A stretch of 64,000 bases of DNA from Croceicoccus sp. YJ47 (lineage in GTDB: Bacteria; Pseudomonadota; Alphaproteobacteria; Sphingomonadales; Sphingomonadaceae). Location: NCBI RefSeq assembly GCF_016745095.1, contig NZ_CP067087.1, forward strand, positions 562,501 through 626,500. The letters are read 5' to 3'. A model generated the notes under the pieces. That model did not search any database, was not told where the DNA came from, and saw nothing but the letters and a program-made list of their open reading frames with translations. Positions 7,898 to 17,935 of the stretch are shown here, one piece after another. A program made the translations under genes and the position numbers. Position 1 is the first letter of the stretch, and every line of letters starts with the position of its first letter.

Positions 7898-9739
7898 CTA
7901 CCCGCGGTAGAGCGCGTCGGTCCGGTTGCCGTAACGGTCGCGGATCTTGTGCCGCCGGATCTTGAGCGACGGGGTCATTTCCTCGTTCTCGATCGAAAAC
8001 GCCTCGTCGGCAAAGGCAAATCCGCGCACCCGTTCGATCACCGAAAGATGGGCGTTCACCCGGTCGAGTGCATCGCGGATCGCGGCCCTGAACGCCGCAT
8101 CCTCGGTCCATTCGCGCCATTCTCCGTCCCGATCGTGCGCGCGGCCCCATTCCGCGGCCCATTCCGCATCGGGCACGATCAGCGCGACGACATAGGGTTT
8201 GCGATCGCCCGTGACCATCGCCTGCGCGATTTCGGGTTCGAGGGTGAGCATACCCTCCACCCGCTGCGGCGCGATATTGTCGCCCTTGTCGTTGACGATC
8301 ATGTCCTTCTTGCGATCGGTGATGACGATCCGGCCCTTCGCATCGAGATGGCCGATGTCGCCGGTGTGGAGCCAGCCGTCCTGCAACGCCTTCGCCGTTT
8401 CCGATGCGTTGCGCCAATAGCCGTGCATGACCAGTTCCCCGCGCACGAGGATCTCGCCATCGTCCGCGATCCGCACCTCCACCCCGTGCAGCGGCGGGCC
8501 GACCGTATCCATCCGCAGCCCCGCCGCCGGCCGGTTGCAGCTGATGACCGGGCCGGCCTCCGTCTGTCCGTATCCCTGCATCAGCGGCAGGCCGAGCCCG
8601 GTGAAGAAATAGCCGATATCGGGATTGAGCGGCGCCCCGCCCGACACCATCGCCTTGATCCGCCCGCCGAATTTCGCCCGGATCTTGGGCCGAAGGCTGC
8701 GGTCGAGTACCGTGTCCTCGATCGCGTCGAGGAGGGGGCGGGTGCGCTCTTCGGATTGCCGCTGCGAAAGCGCGACGGCGCGCGACAGCAGCGTGTTCGC
8801 CACCCTGCCCTGCCCCTTCATCTGGCGCAGAATCTTCGCGCGCATCACTTCGAACAGGCGCGGCACGACAACCATGATCGTGGGCGACGTCTCCTCGATA
8901 TTGGCCGACAACTTGTCCAGCCCCTCGGCATAGTAGATTTCCGCGCCGAGGCAGATCGGCAGATATTGCCCGCCGGTGTGTTCATACGCGTGCGAAAGCG
9001 GCAGGAACGACAGGAAGCGTTCGTGCTCCCATCCGAAATCCTCCGCGATGACGCGGGCCGCCCCGGCGCAATTGTGCAGGATGGCGCCGTGATGCTGCCG
9101 GACCCCGCGCGGCGCGCCGCCGGTGCCGCTGGTATAGATGATGCAGGCGAGGTCTTCGCGCGTGACACCCGCGATGCGCGCATCGACCGCGGCGCGGGCG
9201 GCGGCGGCGTCCCCTTCGTAAAGGTCGGGGCAGCGGTGAAAGCGCACCTGTCCCGCCTGTTCCTGCCGCAGCGGGTCAATGGAGACGAGATGTTCGGCGC
9301 AATCGCTGTTGAGCATGGCGGGGAGCAAGGTCGCCGCCAGCTTCGAATTGGAGACGATCGCCGCCCGCGCGCCCGAATTTTCGAGCACATGGAGATGATC
9401 CGCCGTGGTGTTGGTGGTATAGGCGGGCACGGTGACCAGCCCGGCGGCCATGATGGCGAGGTCGGCGATGCACCACGCGGGCCGGTTTTCCCCGACGAGC
9501 AGCACCCGGTCCCCTTTTTCGAGCCCGATCCGCCGCAGTCCCTCCGCCATGAGGCAGACCCGGCGCGCCGCCTCTGCCCAGGATAGCGGGCGCCAGTCGC
9601 CGTCCTCCCTCGCCACGAGAAACGGCGCATCGCCCATCCGGTCGGCGCGCGACAGGAACATCGCCACCAGACTCGTCGCGTTTTCGATCTCGGACAGGGT
9701 CATCGCGTGCGGCCCCTCGTTCGAACGGGTCCTTGCCAT
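7898..9739 (-). CDS. AMP-dependent long-chain acyl-CoA synthetase
   Basis: Activates a carboxylic acid, probably a long-chain fatty acid, to acyl-AMP and then acyl-CoA. The P-loop IIYTSGTGGAPRGV, the motif YGQTEAGP and the hinge region GWLHTGDIGHLDAKGRIVITD followed by RKKD mark the ANL superfamily, and the 613-residue length suits FadD15-type enzymes of the long-chain class. I start it at the ATG at 9737-9739 because GAGGAG lies about 10 bases upstream; a second ATG at 9701-9703 is possible. The stop is TAG. It converges with the hypothetical gene at 7340. The chain-length specificity cannot be read from sequence. Confidence 0.9.
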   Translation of the reverse strand: MARTRSNEGPHAMTLSEIENATSLVAMFLSRADRMGDAPFLVAREDGDWRPLSWAEAARRVCLMAEGLRRIGLEKGDRVLLVGENRPAWCIADLAIMAAGLVTVPAYTTNTTADHLHVLENSGARAAIVSNSKLAATLLPAMLNSDCAEHLVSIDPLRQEQAGQVRFHRCPDLYEGDAAAARAAVDARIAGVTREDLACIIYTSGTGGAPRGVRQHHGAILHNCAGAARVIAEDFGWEHERFLSFLPLSHAYEHTGGQYLPICLGAEIYYAEGLDKLSANIEETSPTIMVVVPRLFEVMRAKILRQMKGQGRVANTLLSRAVALSQRQSEERTRPLLDAIEDTVLDRSLRPKIRAKFGGRIKAMVSGGAPLNPDIGYFFTGLGLPLMQGYGQTEAGPVISCNRPAAGLRMDTVGPPLHGVEVRIADDGEILVRGELVMHGYWRNASETAKALQDGWLHTGDIGHLDAKGRIVITDRKKDMIVNDKGDNIAPQRVEGMLTLEPEIAQAMVTGDRKPYVVALIVPDAEWAAEWGRAHDRDGEWREWTEDAAFRAAIRDALDRVNAHLSVIERVRGFAFADEAFSIENEEMTPSLKIRRHKIRDRYGNRTDALYRG

Positions 9740-9830
9740 TGGCCGGTATCTCCTCTCTTGATCGGGGGATCTAGGTCGCCGCGCCCGTCCGCACAAGCTT
9801 GCGCACGTCTTGCGTCCGCCGCATCCGTGC

Positions 9831-11558
9831 CTATTCGGCGACGACCGCCCCTTCGCTGCGCGGATCGGCCCCGCCGCGCAGGATACCGTCGGCACGCTCG
9901 ATCCCGTTGGCCTTGAAGCGGCCCTGCCACACGCGCACGTCATGCCCCATCGCGGTCAGCGCCTCCGCCATGTCGACGAGCGCCGTCCCCTCCTCCACGA
10001 GCACCGTATCGCCCGGCGCGTAAATCACCGGGAGCGCGATGGCATCCGCGACATCCATGTTCCAGTCGATCACCGCGATGATCGTCTTGGCCGTCTGCGC
10101 GATGATCGTCGATCCGCCCGCCGCCCCGATGGCGAGCCGGAAATCGCCATTGGGATCCATCACGATGCTCGGCGACAGCGAACTGCGCGGGCGCTTGCCC
10201 GGCCCGACCGCATTGGCGACGGGCATGCCGTTCTCCACCGGCACGAAGCTGAAATCAGTGAGCTCGTTATTGAGGAAATAGCCGTTGACGAAGAGGCCCG
10301 ATCCGAACGCGCTTTCCACCGTGGAGGTGAGGCTGGCGACGTCCCCTTCGCCGTCGACGACCACGAAATGCGATGTCCCATGCTCCGTCGCGTGCACGCC
10401 GGCGGGTCGGATCGCGACCGATCCCGGCGGTGTGCCCGGTTCCGCCCTGTCGAGCGCCGCGGTCGCGGACAGCATCGCGCCGCGCCCTGCGAGGTAATCC
10501 GCGTCCATCAAGCCGCGCACCGGAACCGACACGACATCGCCATCGGCAAGATACGCGCCCCTGTCGGCATAGGCGAGCCGCATGGAATCGGCGATCAGGT
10601 GCCAGCTCTGCGGATCCTCCGCGCCCAGCGACGCCATGTCGAAATCTTCAAGCTGCTTCACGATGGCATAGACCGTCGTCGCCCCGGACGAGGGCGGTCC
10701 CATGCCGCAAATCGCATAGGCGCGGTAATCGCCGCACACGGCGGGCCGCTGCACCGCGCGATAGCCCGCCATATCGGCCAGCGTCATCGGCGCGGGATTG
10801 CGCGGCGCGGTGCGGACCGCCTCGACGATGGCGCGGGCATTGTCGCCGGTATAGAACGCGGCCGCCCCTTCGTCCGCGACGCGGGTGAGAAACCGCGCAA
10901 ATTCGGGGTTGCGCAAGGTGGTGCCGACCGGCACCGGCGCGCCGTCCGGGCCAAAGAACAGCGCGCCCCCCTCCGGGCTCAACCCGGCGATGTCGGGTGC
11001 GCTCGCCAGCGTATCGTGCAGCCGCTGCGTCACGGTGAAGCCGTCGCGGGCAAGCCGGATGGCCGGCCCGAACAATGCGCGCCACGGCAGCCGGCCATGT
11101 TCGGCATGGGCCAGCGCCATCATCGCGACATTGCCGGGAACCCCGGTGGAAAGCCCGCCGGGCCGCGCCTCGGCAAAGGGGATGGGCCGCCCGTCGCGCA
11201 TGAACCAGTCACCGGTCGCCGCCGCGGGGGCGGTTTCACGCCCGTCATAGGTGGTCAGCGCCCCGTCGTCGCGCAGGACGAGGAAACCGCCGCCGCCGAT
11301 GCCGCTGCTCTGCGGCTCGACGACATTGAGCGCAAGGAGAACCGCGATTGCGGCATCGGTGGCATTGCCCCCCTGCCGCAGGATCTCGGCCCCGGCCTGT
11401 GCCGCGCGGGGATCGGCGGCGCTGACCATCCCCTGCTGCGGCGCGGGTTGAACGGCTGCGTCGCGCCCGCCCCCCTCGTTCATGGGCAGGGTTGCGCAGC
11501 CGCCGGTGATCGCGAGCATCAGCGGGGCAAGGAGCGAAGCGGTTCTGAAGCGAAGCAT
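9831..11558 (-). CDS. ggt: Gamma-glutamyltransferase lipoprotein
   Basis: An N-terminal-nucleophile hydrolase that transfers or hydrolyses the gamma-glutamyl group of glutathione. The precursor cleaves itself before the catalytic threonine, here Thr395 in EHGTSHFVVVD. The oxyanion-site region AIGAAGGSTII also matches the family. The start carries a lipoprotein signal peptide with Cys21 in ITGGC, so the enzyme is probably tethered to a periplasm-facing membrane leaflet rather than free. Its 575 residues fit the family. It lies 12 bases past pyrD in the same direction but has no functional link with it. Confidence 0.93.
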   Translation of the reverse strand: MLRFRTASLLAPLMLAITGGCATLPMNEGGGRDAAVQPAPQQGMVSAADPRAAQAGAEILRQGGNATDAAIAVLLALNVVEPQSSGIGGGGFLVLRDDGALTTYDGRETAPAAATGDWFMRDGRPIPFAEARPGGLSTGVPGNVAMMALAHAEHGRLPWRALFGPAIRLARDGFTVTQRLHDTLASAPDIAGLSPEGGALFFGPDGAPVPVGTTLRNPEFARFLTRVADEGAAAFYTGDNARAIVEAVRTAPRNPAPMTLADMAGYRAVQRPAVCGDYRAYAICGMGPPSSGATTVYAIVKQLEDFDMASLGAEDPQSWHLIADSMRLAYADRGAYLADGDVVSVPVRGLMDADYLAGRGAMLSATAALDRAEPGTPPGSVAIRPAGVHATEHGTSHFVVVDGEGDVASLTSTVESAFGSGLFVNGYFLNNELTDFSFVPVENGMPVANAVGPGKRPRSSLSPSIVMDPNGDFRLAIGAAGGSTIIAQTAKTIIAVIDWNMDVADAIALPVIYAPGDTVLVEEGTALVDMAEALTAMGHDVRVWQGRFKANGIERADGILRGGADPRSEGAVVAE

Positions 11559-11569
11559 GGAACGTAGTG

Positions 11570-12622
11570 CTATTCGCTTCCCACCGCCTCCGCAATCGTG
11601 GAAAAACCATCGCGCCGCATCAGTTCGGGCAGGCGCCGCGTGATCTTCGCCGCGATGCCCGGCCCTTCATACACCATCGCGCTGTAAAGCTGCACCAGGC
11701 TGGCGCCCGCGCGGATCCGCTCCCACGCGTCCTCCGCCGTGAAAATCCCGCCGATCCCGATGAGCGGGATCGTGCCGCCCGTCGCCTTGCGGAAATCGCG
11801 CAGCCGCATCAGCGCCATCTCCCGCAATGGCGCGCCCGAAAGCCCGCCCGCCTCGTCCGCATGGCGGGAGGCCAGCGGCGGGCGCGCCACGGTGGTGTTC
11901 GACACCATGAGCGCGCCCAGCCCCTTGTCCGCCGCGATGCGCGCGATCGCGTCGATGTCCGCAGGCTCCAGATCGGGCGCCACCTTCAGGAACACCGGCA
12001 CGCGGATCGCGCCCCGCGCCTCGTTCACCGCGTCGAGCAGTTCGGTGAGCGCGCCCTCGTCCTGAAGCGCGCGCAGGCCCGGCGTGTTCGGGCTGCTGAT
12101 GTTGACGGCGAGATAGGAGGCATAGGGCGCCATCGTGCGGGTCATGCGCGCGTAATCGTCGATGCGGTCCGCGCTGTCCTTGTTCGCGCCGATATTGATG
12201 CCCACGATGCCGTCGCGCGCGCCGTCGATGCGGGCACGGCGCCGCATGCGCACCGCCACCGCATCGGCGCCTTCGTTGTTGAAGCCCAGCCGGTTGATGA
12301 CGGCCCTGTCCTTCGCCAGCCGGAACATGCGCGGCCTGGGATTGCCGGCCTGCGGGCGCGGCGTCACCGACCCCAGCTCGGCAAAGCCGAAGCCGCAGCG
12401 CAGCAGCGCGTCCGGCACCTCCCCGTTCTTGTCGAAACCCGCCGCCATGCCGACCGGATTGGGAAAGCGCAGCCCGGCGACCTCGCTGGCGAGGCTGGCC
12501 TGCGGCAGCGGCGGGCTGGCGAGGAGGGCGGACGGCATCGTCTTCAACGCCCGCAGCGCGACACCATGGGCGCGCTCTGCATCGAGACGGAAGATCAGCG
12601 GACGAACGACGGGATAGATCAT
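11570..12622 (-). CDS. pyrD: Dihydroorotate dehydrogenase (quinone), class 2
   Basis: Oxidises dihydroorotate to orotate in pyrimidine synthesis, passing electrons from FMN to ubiquinone at the inner membrane. The N-terminal extension MIYPVVRPLIFRLDAERAH is the membrane-associated helix pair of class 2 enzymes. The active-site loop NISSPNTPGLR (about residues 174-184) supplies the catalytic serine, and AGFDKNGEVP and IGIGGIFTAEDAW are flavin-site motifs. Its 350 residues are typical. The gene is divergent from the DUF885 gene. Confidence 0.95.
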   Translation of the reverse strand: MIYPVVRPLIFRLDAERAHGVALRALKTMPSALLASPPLPQASLASEVAGLRFPNPVGMAAGFDKNGEVPDALLRCGFGFAELGSVTPRPQAGNPRPRMFRLAKDRAVINRLGFNNEGADAVAVRMRRRARIDGARDGIVGINIGANKDSADRIDDYARMTRTMAPYASYLAVNISSPNTPGLRALQDEGALTELLDAVNEARGAIRVPVFLKVAPDLEPADIDAIARIAADKGLGALMVSNTTVARPPLASRHADEAGGLSGAPLREMALMRLRDFRKATGGTIPLIGIGGIFTAEDAWERIRAGASLVQLYSAMVYEGPGIAAKITRRLPELMRRDGFSTIAEAVGSE

Positions 12623-12749
12623 GGCGCCTGCCTCTATGCAACCGATGCGCGGCTGTCGATATGCCGATGGGGACGGCGGCGGCTGGCCTTATCGTTGCAT
12701 TTGCGACAAAAGGGCGGAAACGCATTTCCTATCCTGCGGAGAACGACAG

Positions 12750-14558
12750 ATGAAAGCCCTTATCCCGATGCTCCTGGCCAGTGCCTCACTGGCCGGTTGC
12801 GCCACGGTCGAAACGCCGGAGGTGCCGACCTACCCCATGGCCGAGAACGAGCAGGGTGCCGCACTCAATGCCGAGTTCGAAGCCTTCGACGAGGCGCAGC
12901 TCGCCCTGTCGCCCGAATCGCGCACCTATCGCGGCATTCGCGACGACAGCTATGGCGAATGGAGCCCTGGCACCGACGCGGCAGAAATCGCCGACGAACG
13001 CCTGCTCCAGCAAACGGCGCAGCGGATCGCGGCCAGTTACGACCCCGCCAATCTGAACGAGGAAGATGCGCTGTCCTACGAATTGTTCGCCATTCAGGCG
13101 CGCAATTCCGCCGCGCTTTTCCCCTATCGCGACTATGGCTATATCTTCGACCAGATGAACGGCGCGCAGAGCAGCTTTCCCGCGTTCCTCATCAATCAGC
13201 ACGTGGTCGAGAACGAAGATCACGCCCTCGCCTATATCTCCCGCATCGAAGGCATCGGGCCGGTCATGGACACGCTGATCGCGCGGTCCGCCGCGCGTGC
13301 GCAGGATGGGATCATGCCGCCGCGCTGGGTCTATCCCTATGTCATTTCCGACATCGACAACCTGCTCGAAACCGGAAGCGATTACGGCGATCAGGCGATT
13401 ATCGAGGATTTCCGCGAGAAAGTCGCCGCGCTCGACCTTTCGTCCACGCGGGAGGCGGAATTGAACGCAGCCGCCATCGCCGCATGGCGGGATAGCGCCG
13501 CGCCGTCCTACCGCCGCCTGCGCACCGAGATGGAGCGGCAGATGGCCATGGCCAGCACCGACGACGGCGTCTGGCGCTTTCCGCAAGGCGACGAATATTA
13601 CGCCGCCCGGCTGAAGGATTATACCACCACCGACCTCACGGCGGAGCAGATTCACAATATCGGCCTGCGCGAAATCGACCGCATCCATGACGAGATGCGC
13701 GCCATCATGACCGAGGTCGGCTTCGAAGGCGATCTGCAGGAATTCTTCGAATATACCCGCACCGATCCGAGGTTCTACTACGACACGCGGGAGGCTTATC
13801 TCGCCGACGTGTCGCAGAAGCTTGACCGGATGGAGGCTGCCCTGCCCCAATATTTCGGCATGCTGCCGACCGACCCGCTGGTGGTGAAGCCGGTGGAGGC
13901 GTTTCGCGAACAATCGGCGGGCAAGGCGTTCTATTCCAGCCCCGCGCCCGACGGGTCGCGCCCCGGCACCTATTACGTGAACCTTTACCGGCTGGAGGAC
14001 ATGAGCAAGAACGAGCTGGAGGCGCTCGCCTATCACGAGGGGCTGCCCGGCCATCACCTGCAATTGTCGATTCAGACAGGGCTCGACGATCTTCCCGCGT
14101 TTCGCCGCTTCGGGCGCTTCACCGCCTATACCGAGGGGTGGGGCCTCTATTCCGAGGAGCTGGGCAAGGACATGGGGTTTTACCAGGATCCCTATTCCGA
14201 TTTCGGGCGGCTCGGCATGGAATTGTGGCGCGCGGCGCGGCTGGTGGTGGACACCGGCATCCATTCCAAACGCTGGAGCCGGGAGGAGGCCATCGCGTAT
14301 CTTTCGGAAAACACGCCCAATCCCGACGGCGATATCGAAAAGGCGATCGAACGCTACATCGTCTATCCGGGACAGGCGACGGCCTACATGATCGGCAAGC
14401 TGAAAATCATGGAAGTGCGCGACCGGGCGCAGGCGGCGCTTGGCGACCGGTTCGACTGGCGCGGCTTTCACGATACCATCCTGGCGAGCGGGCCGGTCCC
14501 GCTTTCGGTGATGGAGGAGAACGTCGATGCGTGGATCGCGGCGCAGCAGGGCGCCTGA
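12750..14558 (+). CDS. DUF885-family lipoprotein, putative metallo-hydrolase
   Basis: A 602-residue protein with a lipoprotein signal (MKALIPMLLASASLAGCAT), so probably periplasmic or outer-membrane attached. The C-terminal half has the family motif HEGLPGHH at residues about 429-436, which resembles a zinc-binding HExxH-type site and is the basis for proposing peptidase-like activity. No substrate is established. The start at 12750 follows GGAG and gives a clean signal peptide; the frame is open further upstream but that part has no signal and overlaps the pyrD start. The gene is followed by the SUF operon after about 150 bases. Confidence 0.85.
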   Translation: MKALIPMLLASASLAGCATVETPEVPTYPMAENEQGAALNAEFEAFDEAQLALSPESRTYRGIRDDSYGEWSPGTDAAEIADERLLQQTAQRIAASYDPANLNEEDALSYELFAIQARNSAALFPYRDYGYIFDQMNGAQSSFPAFLINQHVVENEDHALAYISRIEGIGPVMDTLIARSAARAQDGIMPPRWVYPYVISDIDNLLETGSDYGDQAIIEDFREKVAALDLSSTREAELNAAAIAAWRDSAAPSYRRLRTEMERQMAMASTDDGVWRFPQGDEYYAARLKDYTTTDLTAEQIHNIGLREIDRIHDEMRAIMTEVGFEGDLQEFFEYTRTDPRFYYDTREAYLADVSQKLDRMEAALPQYFGMLPTDPLVVKPVEAFREQSAGKAFYSSPAPDGSRPGTYYVNLYRLEDMSKNELEALAYHEGLPGHHLQLSIQTGLDDLPAFRRFGRFTAYTEGWGLYSEELGKDMGFYQDPYSDFGRLGMELWRAARLVVDTGIHSKRWSREEAIAYLSENTPNPDGDIEKAIERYIVYPGQATAYMIGKLKIMEVRDRAQAALGDRFDWRGFHDTILASGPVPLSVMEENVDAWIAAQQGA

Positions 14559-14640
14559 CAACCCGCGCCGTTCTGCCAGTTAAGAACCGCTCGCATCTAT
14601 CGGTCTATGGTTGATTTGTGACCCTGCCGCTCCCAAATGC

Positions 14641-14667
14641 CTAATCGGAACGAATCGCTCCGATTAG
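14641..14667. promoter_or_regulatory. Perfect 9-bp dyad upstream of the SUF operon
   Basis: CTAATCGGA (14641-14649) and TCCGATTAG (14659-14667) are exact reverse complements separated by nine bases. The dyad ends 37 bases before the ATG of the Rrf2 regulator. Its symmetry and place suit an operator for the SUF regulator encoded just downstream, which would give autoregulation by iron-sulfur status. There is no following T-run, so a terminator is unlikely. Confidence 0.5.
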
Positions 14668-14704
14668 GCGGGGCGGTATGGGCACGAAGGACCAAAGGCA
14701 GGAT

Positions 14705-15118
14705 ATGCGCCTTTCCAGCATGGCAGATTACGCCGTCGTGGCGATGCGGGCCACCGCGCTGCATTGCGGGGGCACGCGCACCAATGCGGCGGAAATCGCG
14801 GCGGAAACCGGCCTGCCCGCCCCCACCGTGCAAAAGCTCGTCAGCCGTCTGGGACAGGCGGGCCTGCTCAATTCCGTGCGCGGATCGGGCGGCGGATTCC
14901 GGCTGGCCCGCCCGGCGGCGGCGATCACGCTCGCCGATATCGTGGAGGCGATCGAGGGCCCCATCGCCATGACCACATGTGCCACCGATACGGGCGATTG
15001 CGCGATCGAGGGCACATGCGGCGCGCGTCCCCACTGGCCGCAGGTCAATCGCGCCATTCGCGGCGCACTGGAACAGATCACATTGGCGCAACTCGCGCAG
15101 GAGGAAGTGGCGGCATGA
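14705..15118 (+). CDS. Rrf2-family SUF operon regulator (IscR-like)
   Basis: A winged-helix DNA-binding repressor/activator of the Rrf2 family at the head of the SUF operon. The N-terminus [19 protein letters not shown] and the wing region [12 protein letters not shown] are typical. Three cysteines (C-x6-C-x5-C, in [14 protein letters not shown]) are placed as in iron-sulfur-binding IscR, so it probably senses cluster or iron supply. I choose the ATG at 14705, with AGGCAGGAT just before it, over an ATG at 14678 that adds nine residues not usual for the family. Its stop overlaps the sufB start (ATGA). The dyad at 14641-14667 is the likely operator. Confidence 0.88.
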   Translation: MRLSSMADYAVVAMRATALHCGGTRTNAAEIAAETGLPAPTVQKLVSRLGQAGLLNSVRGSGGGFRLARPAAAITLADIVEAIEGPIAMTTCATDTGDCAIEGTCGARPHWPQVNRAIRGALEQITLAQLAQEEVAA

Positions 15119-16632
15119 CCGACACCATGAATCAGCAGACCAAGGCACCGCAGGAAAAAAGCCGGGCCGACATGGACCAGGCCGCAAAGGCTGCGGCCAA
15201 GTCGCTCGAAACCTACGAGCATGGGTTCCACTCGGATATCGAGCAGGAATTCGCGCCCAAGGGCCTGTCGGAGGACACCGTCCGCTTCATCTCGGCCAAG
15301 AAGAAGGAGCCGGAATGGATGCTGGAATGGCGGCTGAAGGCGTATCGCCACTGGCTGACCATGACGCCGCCGGACTGGGCCAAGCTGGAGGTCGATCCCA
15401 TCGATTACCAGGACGCGTATTACTACGCCGAGCCCAAGGCGAAGGAAAAGATCGGATCGCTCGACGAGGTCGATCCCGAAATCCTGCGCGTCTATGAAAA
15501 GCTCGGCATCCCGATTGCGGAGCAGGAAGTGCTCGCCGGGGTCGAAGGCGCGCGCAAGGTCGCCGTCGACGCTGTGTTCGATTCGGTTTCGGTCGCCACC
15601 ACCTTCCGCAAGGAGCTGGAGGAGGCGGGCGTGATCTTCCGCTCCATCTCCGAAGCCGTGCGCGAATTTCCCGATCTGGTGAAGAAGCACCTCGGCAAGG
15701 TTGTGCCGATGCACGACAATTATTTCGCGACGCTCAATTGCGCGGTCTTTTCCGACGGCACCTTCGTCTACATCCCCAAGGGCGTGCGGTGCCCGATGGA
15801 GCTGTCGACCTATTTCCGCATCAATGCCGAGAATACGGGACAGTTCGAACGCACGCTGATCGTCGCCGACGAAGGCAGCTATGTGAGTTACCTCGAGGGG
15901 TGCACCGCGCCGATGCGCGACGAGAATCAGCTGCACGCCGCCGTCGTCGAGCTGATCGCGATGGACGATGCGGAGATCAAATATTCCACGGTGCAGAACT
16001 GGTACCCCGGCGATGCCGACGGCAAGGGCGGCATCTATAATTTCGTGACGAAGCGCGCCTTGTGCCAGGGCCGCAATTCGAAGGTGTCGTGGACGCAGGT
16101 CGAAACCGGGAGCGCGGTGACGTGGAAATATCCGTCCTGCGTGCTGAACGGCGAAAACAGCGTCGGCGAATTCTACTCCGTCGCGGTGACCAACAATCAT
16201 CAACAGGCCGACACCGGCACCAAGATGATCCACAATGGCAAGAACAGCCGATCCACCATCATCTCAAAGGGGATCAGCGCGGGGAAGTCGAACAACACCT
16301 ATCGCGGCCTCGTCCGCGTGGGGCCGAATGCCGACAACGTGCGCAATTTCACGCAGTGCGATTCGCTGCTGCTGGGCAATGAATGCGGGGCGCACACCGT
16401 CCCCTATATCGAGGTGAAGAACCCCGGCGCGCAGGTCGAGCACGAGGCCACCACGAGCAAGATTTCCGACGATCAGCTGTTCTACGCGCAGCAGCGCGGC
16501 CTCGAAACCGAGGAAGCCGTGGCCCTGATCGTCAACGGCTTTGCCAAGGAAGTGATGAAGCAATTGCCAATGGAATTCGCGGTCGAGGCCCAGAAACTGC
16601 TCGCCATCAGCCTCGAAGGGAGCGTCGGGTGA
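15115..16632 (+). CDS. sufB: Fe-S cluster assembly scaffold subunit SufB
   Basis: The scaffold subunit of the cytosolic SufBCD complex on which iron-sulfur clusters are assembled from SufS-derived sulfur. The 505-residue protein shows the SufB core throughout ([52 protein letters not shown]-type region near the C-terminus). The N-terminus is slightly extended ([16 protein letters not shown]). It overlaps the regulator by four bases and the DUF559 gene by four bases, which implies translational coupling through this part of the operon. Confidence 0.97.
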   Translation: MTDTMNQQTKAPQEKSRADMDQAAKAAAKSLETYEHGFHSDIEQEFAPKGLSEDTVRFISAKKKEPEWMLEWRLKAYRHWLTMTPPDWAKLEVDPIDYQDAYYYAEPKAKEKIGSLDEVDPEILRVYEKLGIPIAEQEVLAGVEGARKVAVDAVFDSVSVATTFRKELEEAGVIFRSISEAVREFPDLVKKHLGKVVPMHDNYFATLNCAVFSDGTFVYIPKGVRCPMELSTYFRINAENTGQFERTLIVADEGSYVSYLEGCTAPMRDENQLHAAVVELIAMDDAEIKYSTVQNWYPGDADGKGGIYNFVTKRALCQGRNSKVSWTQVETGSAVTWKYPSCVLNGENSVGEFYSVAVTNNHQQADTGTKMIHNGKNSRSTIISKGISAGKSNNTYRGLVRVGPNADNVRNFTQCDSLLLGNECGAHTVPYIEVKNPGAQVEHEATTSKISDDQLFYAQQRGLETEEAVALIVNGFAKEVMKQLPMEFAVEAQKLLAISLEGSVG

Positions 16633-17177
16633 CGGAGCGCAAGACCCTTCAGATCCGCGAGCGCGGCGATGACGACGCGGCGCCCACGCTCAACCGCAAG
16701 GGGCGCGGCTGGGCCATTTCGGAGACGCGGCTCGACACGCTGCACGACCGGGCGCGCGAATTGCGCCGCCACCCGACCGAGGCGCAGACCGCGCTATGGG
16801 ACCGCTTCGTGAAGGCGGACCTCGGCAAATATCGCTTTCGCCGGCAGGTCGTCATCGGCTCCGCCATCGTCGATTTCGCGTGTCAGCCGCTCGGCCTCGC
16901 GATTCAGGTGGAGAGCGAGGCCGATGGCGCATCCGCCATCGCGCACCGCCGCGACAAGTCGCTGGCCGAGGTGGGCATTCACCTCATGCGCTTTTCCGAG
17001 GAGGCCATTGCCGAGGATATCGACGCGGTGCTGGCCGAAATCCTCGCCGCAATGAAGGAACGCTGGCGCGCACGGCGTACCAAGCCGCGCTCCACGATTG
17101 CGCGCTCCCGCCCCGATCACCGCACGCGCCCCAATGACCGCGGCCCGTACCGCACCGGCGCGACCGACCGACGTTGA
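16629..17177 (+). CDS. DUF559-domain protein embedded in the SUF operon
   Basis: A 182-residue protein read from a GTG at 16629 that overlaps the sufB stop (GTGA). Residues about 33-140 form a DUF559 domain, a VSR-like PD-(D/E)xK nuclease fold: [13 protein letters not shown], then [16 protein letters not shown]. The usual DUF559 core reads roughly IEIDG followed by a His; here it is QVESEADGA and the His is missing, so catalytic activity is doubtful. The C-terminal 40 residues are basic and rich in Arg, Pro and Thr. Its fixed place between sufB and sufC suggests a role tied to Fe-S assembly or oxidative damage, but none is demonstrated. Confidence 0.8.
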   Translation: MTERKTLQIRERGDDDAAPTLNRKGRGWAISETRLDTLHDRARELRRHPTEAQTALWDRFVKADLGKYRFRRQVVIGSAIVDFACQPLGLAIQVESEADGASAIAHRRDKSLAEVGIHLMRFSEEAIAEDIDAVLAEILAAMKERWRARRTKPRSTIARSRPDHRTRPNDRGPYRTGATDRR

Positions 17178-17191
17178 GAAAGACGAAAACC

Positions 17192-17935
17192 ATGCTGAAA
17201 ATCGAAAACCTTCGCGCCGAAGTCGGCGGAACCGAAATCCTCAAGGGCCTGAGCCTCGAAATCGGCGCGGGCGAGATCCACGCCATCATGGGCCCCAATG
17301 GCGCGGGCAAATCGACGCTTTCCTACGTCCTTGGCGGGCGTCCGGGTTATGAGGTGACCGGCGGCTCGGTGACGTTCGATGGTCAGGACCTGCTCGAACT
17401 CGAACCGCATGAGCGTGCGGCGGCGGGGCTTTTCCTTGGCTTTCAATATCCGGTCGAGATTCCCGGCGTCTCCAACGTGCAATTCCTGCGCGAGGCCGCC
17501 AATGCGCAGCGCAAGGCGCGTGGGCAGGATCCGTTGTCGGGCGGCGAATTCCTGAAGCTGGCGAAGGAGAAGGCCGGCCTCCTCAAAATGGACATGGAGA
17601 TGATGAAGCGGGCGGTGAACGTCGGTTTTTCCGGCGGCGAGAAGAAGCGCGCCGAAATGGTGCAGATGGGCATTCTCGACCCGAAATTCGCCGTGCTGGA
17701 CGAAACCGATTCCGGCCTCGACATCGATGCGCTGCGCGTGGTGGGCGACGGGATCAACGCGATCATGCGCGAAAGCGGCAAGGGCGTGCTGCTCATCACC
17801 CATTATCAGCGCCTGCTCGATTACGTGAAGCCCGATTACGTTCACGTGCTCGCCAAGGGTGCGATCGTGAAAACGGGCGGGCCGGAACTGGCGAGCCAGC
17901 TCGAGAGCGAAGGCTACGAAGCGGTGGCCGCGTAA
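17192..17935 (+). CDS. sufC: Fe-S assembly ATPase SufC
   Basis: The soluble ABC-type ATPase of the SufBCD scaffold, whose ATP-driven dimerisation rearranges SufB and SufD. The 247 residues include Walker A MGPNGAGKSTLSYVL, the SufC-type signature FSGGEKKRAEM, Walker B FAVLDETDSGLDIDAL and the H-loop ITHYQRLLDYV. The start is the ATG at 17192; an in-frame start 18 bases earlier adds only six residues. The stop shares one base with the sufD start (TAATG). Confidence 0.97.
   Translation: MLKIENLRAEVGGTEILKGLSLEIGAGEIHAIMGPNGAGKSTLSYVLGGRPGYEVTGGSVTFDGQDLLELEPHERAAAGLFLGFQYPVEIPGVSNVQFLREAANAQRKARGQDPLSGGEFLKLAKEKAGLLKMDMEMMKRAVNVGFSGGEKKRAEMVQMGILDPKFAVLDETDSGLDIDALRVVGDGINAIMRESGKGVLLITHYQRLLDYVKPDYVHVLAKGAIVKTGGPELASQLESEGYEAVAA

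Noticed and set aside
7949-9586. 545-codon plus-strand frame opposite the acyl-CoA synthetase
   Set aside because: Composition is that of an antisense shadow, while the minus strand has a complete ANL enzyme with all motifs.
9810-11567. 585-codon plus-strand frame opposite ggt
   Set aside because: Antisense shadow; low-complexity Arg/His/Gly translation with no domain.
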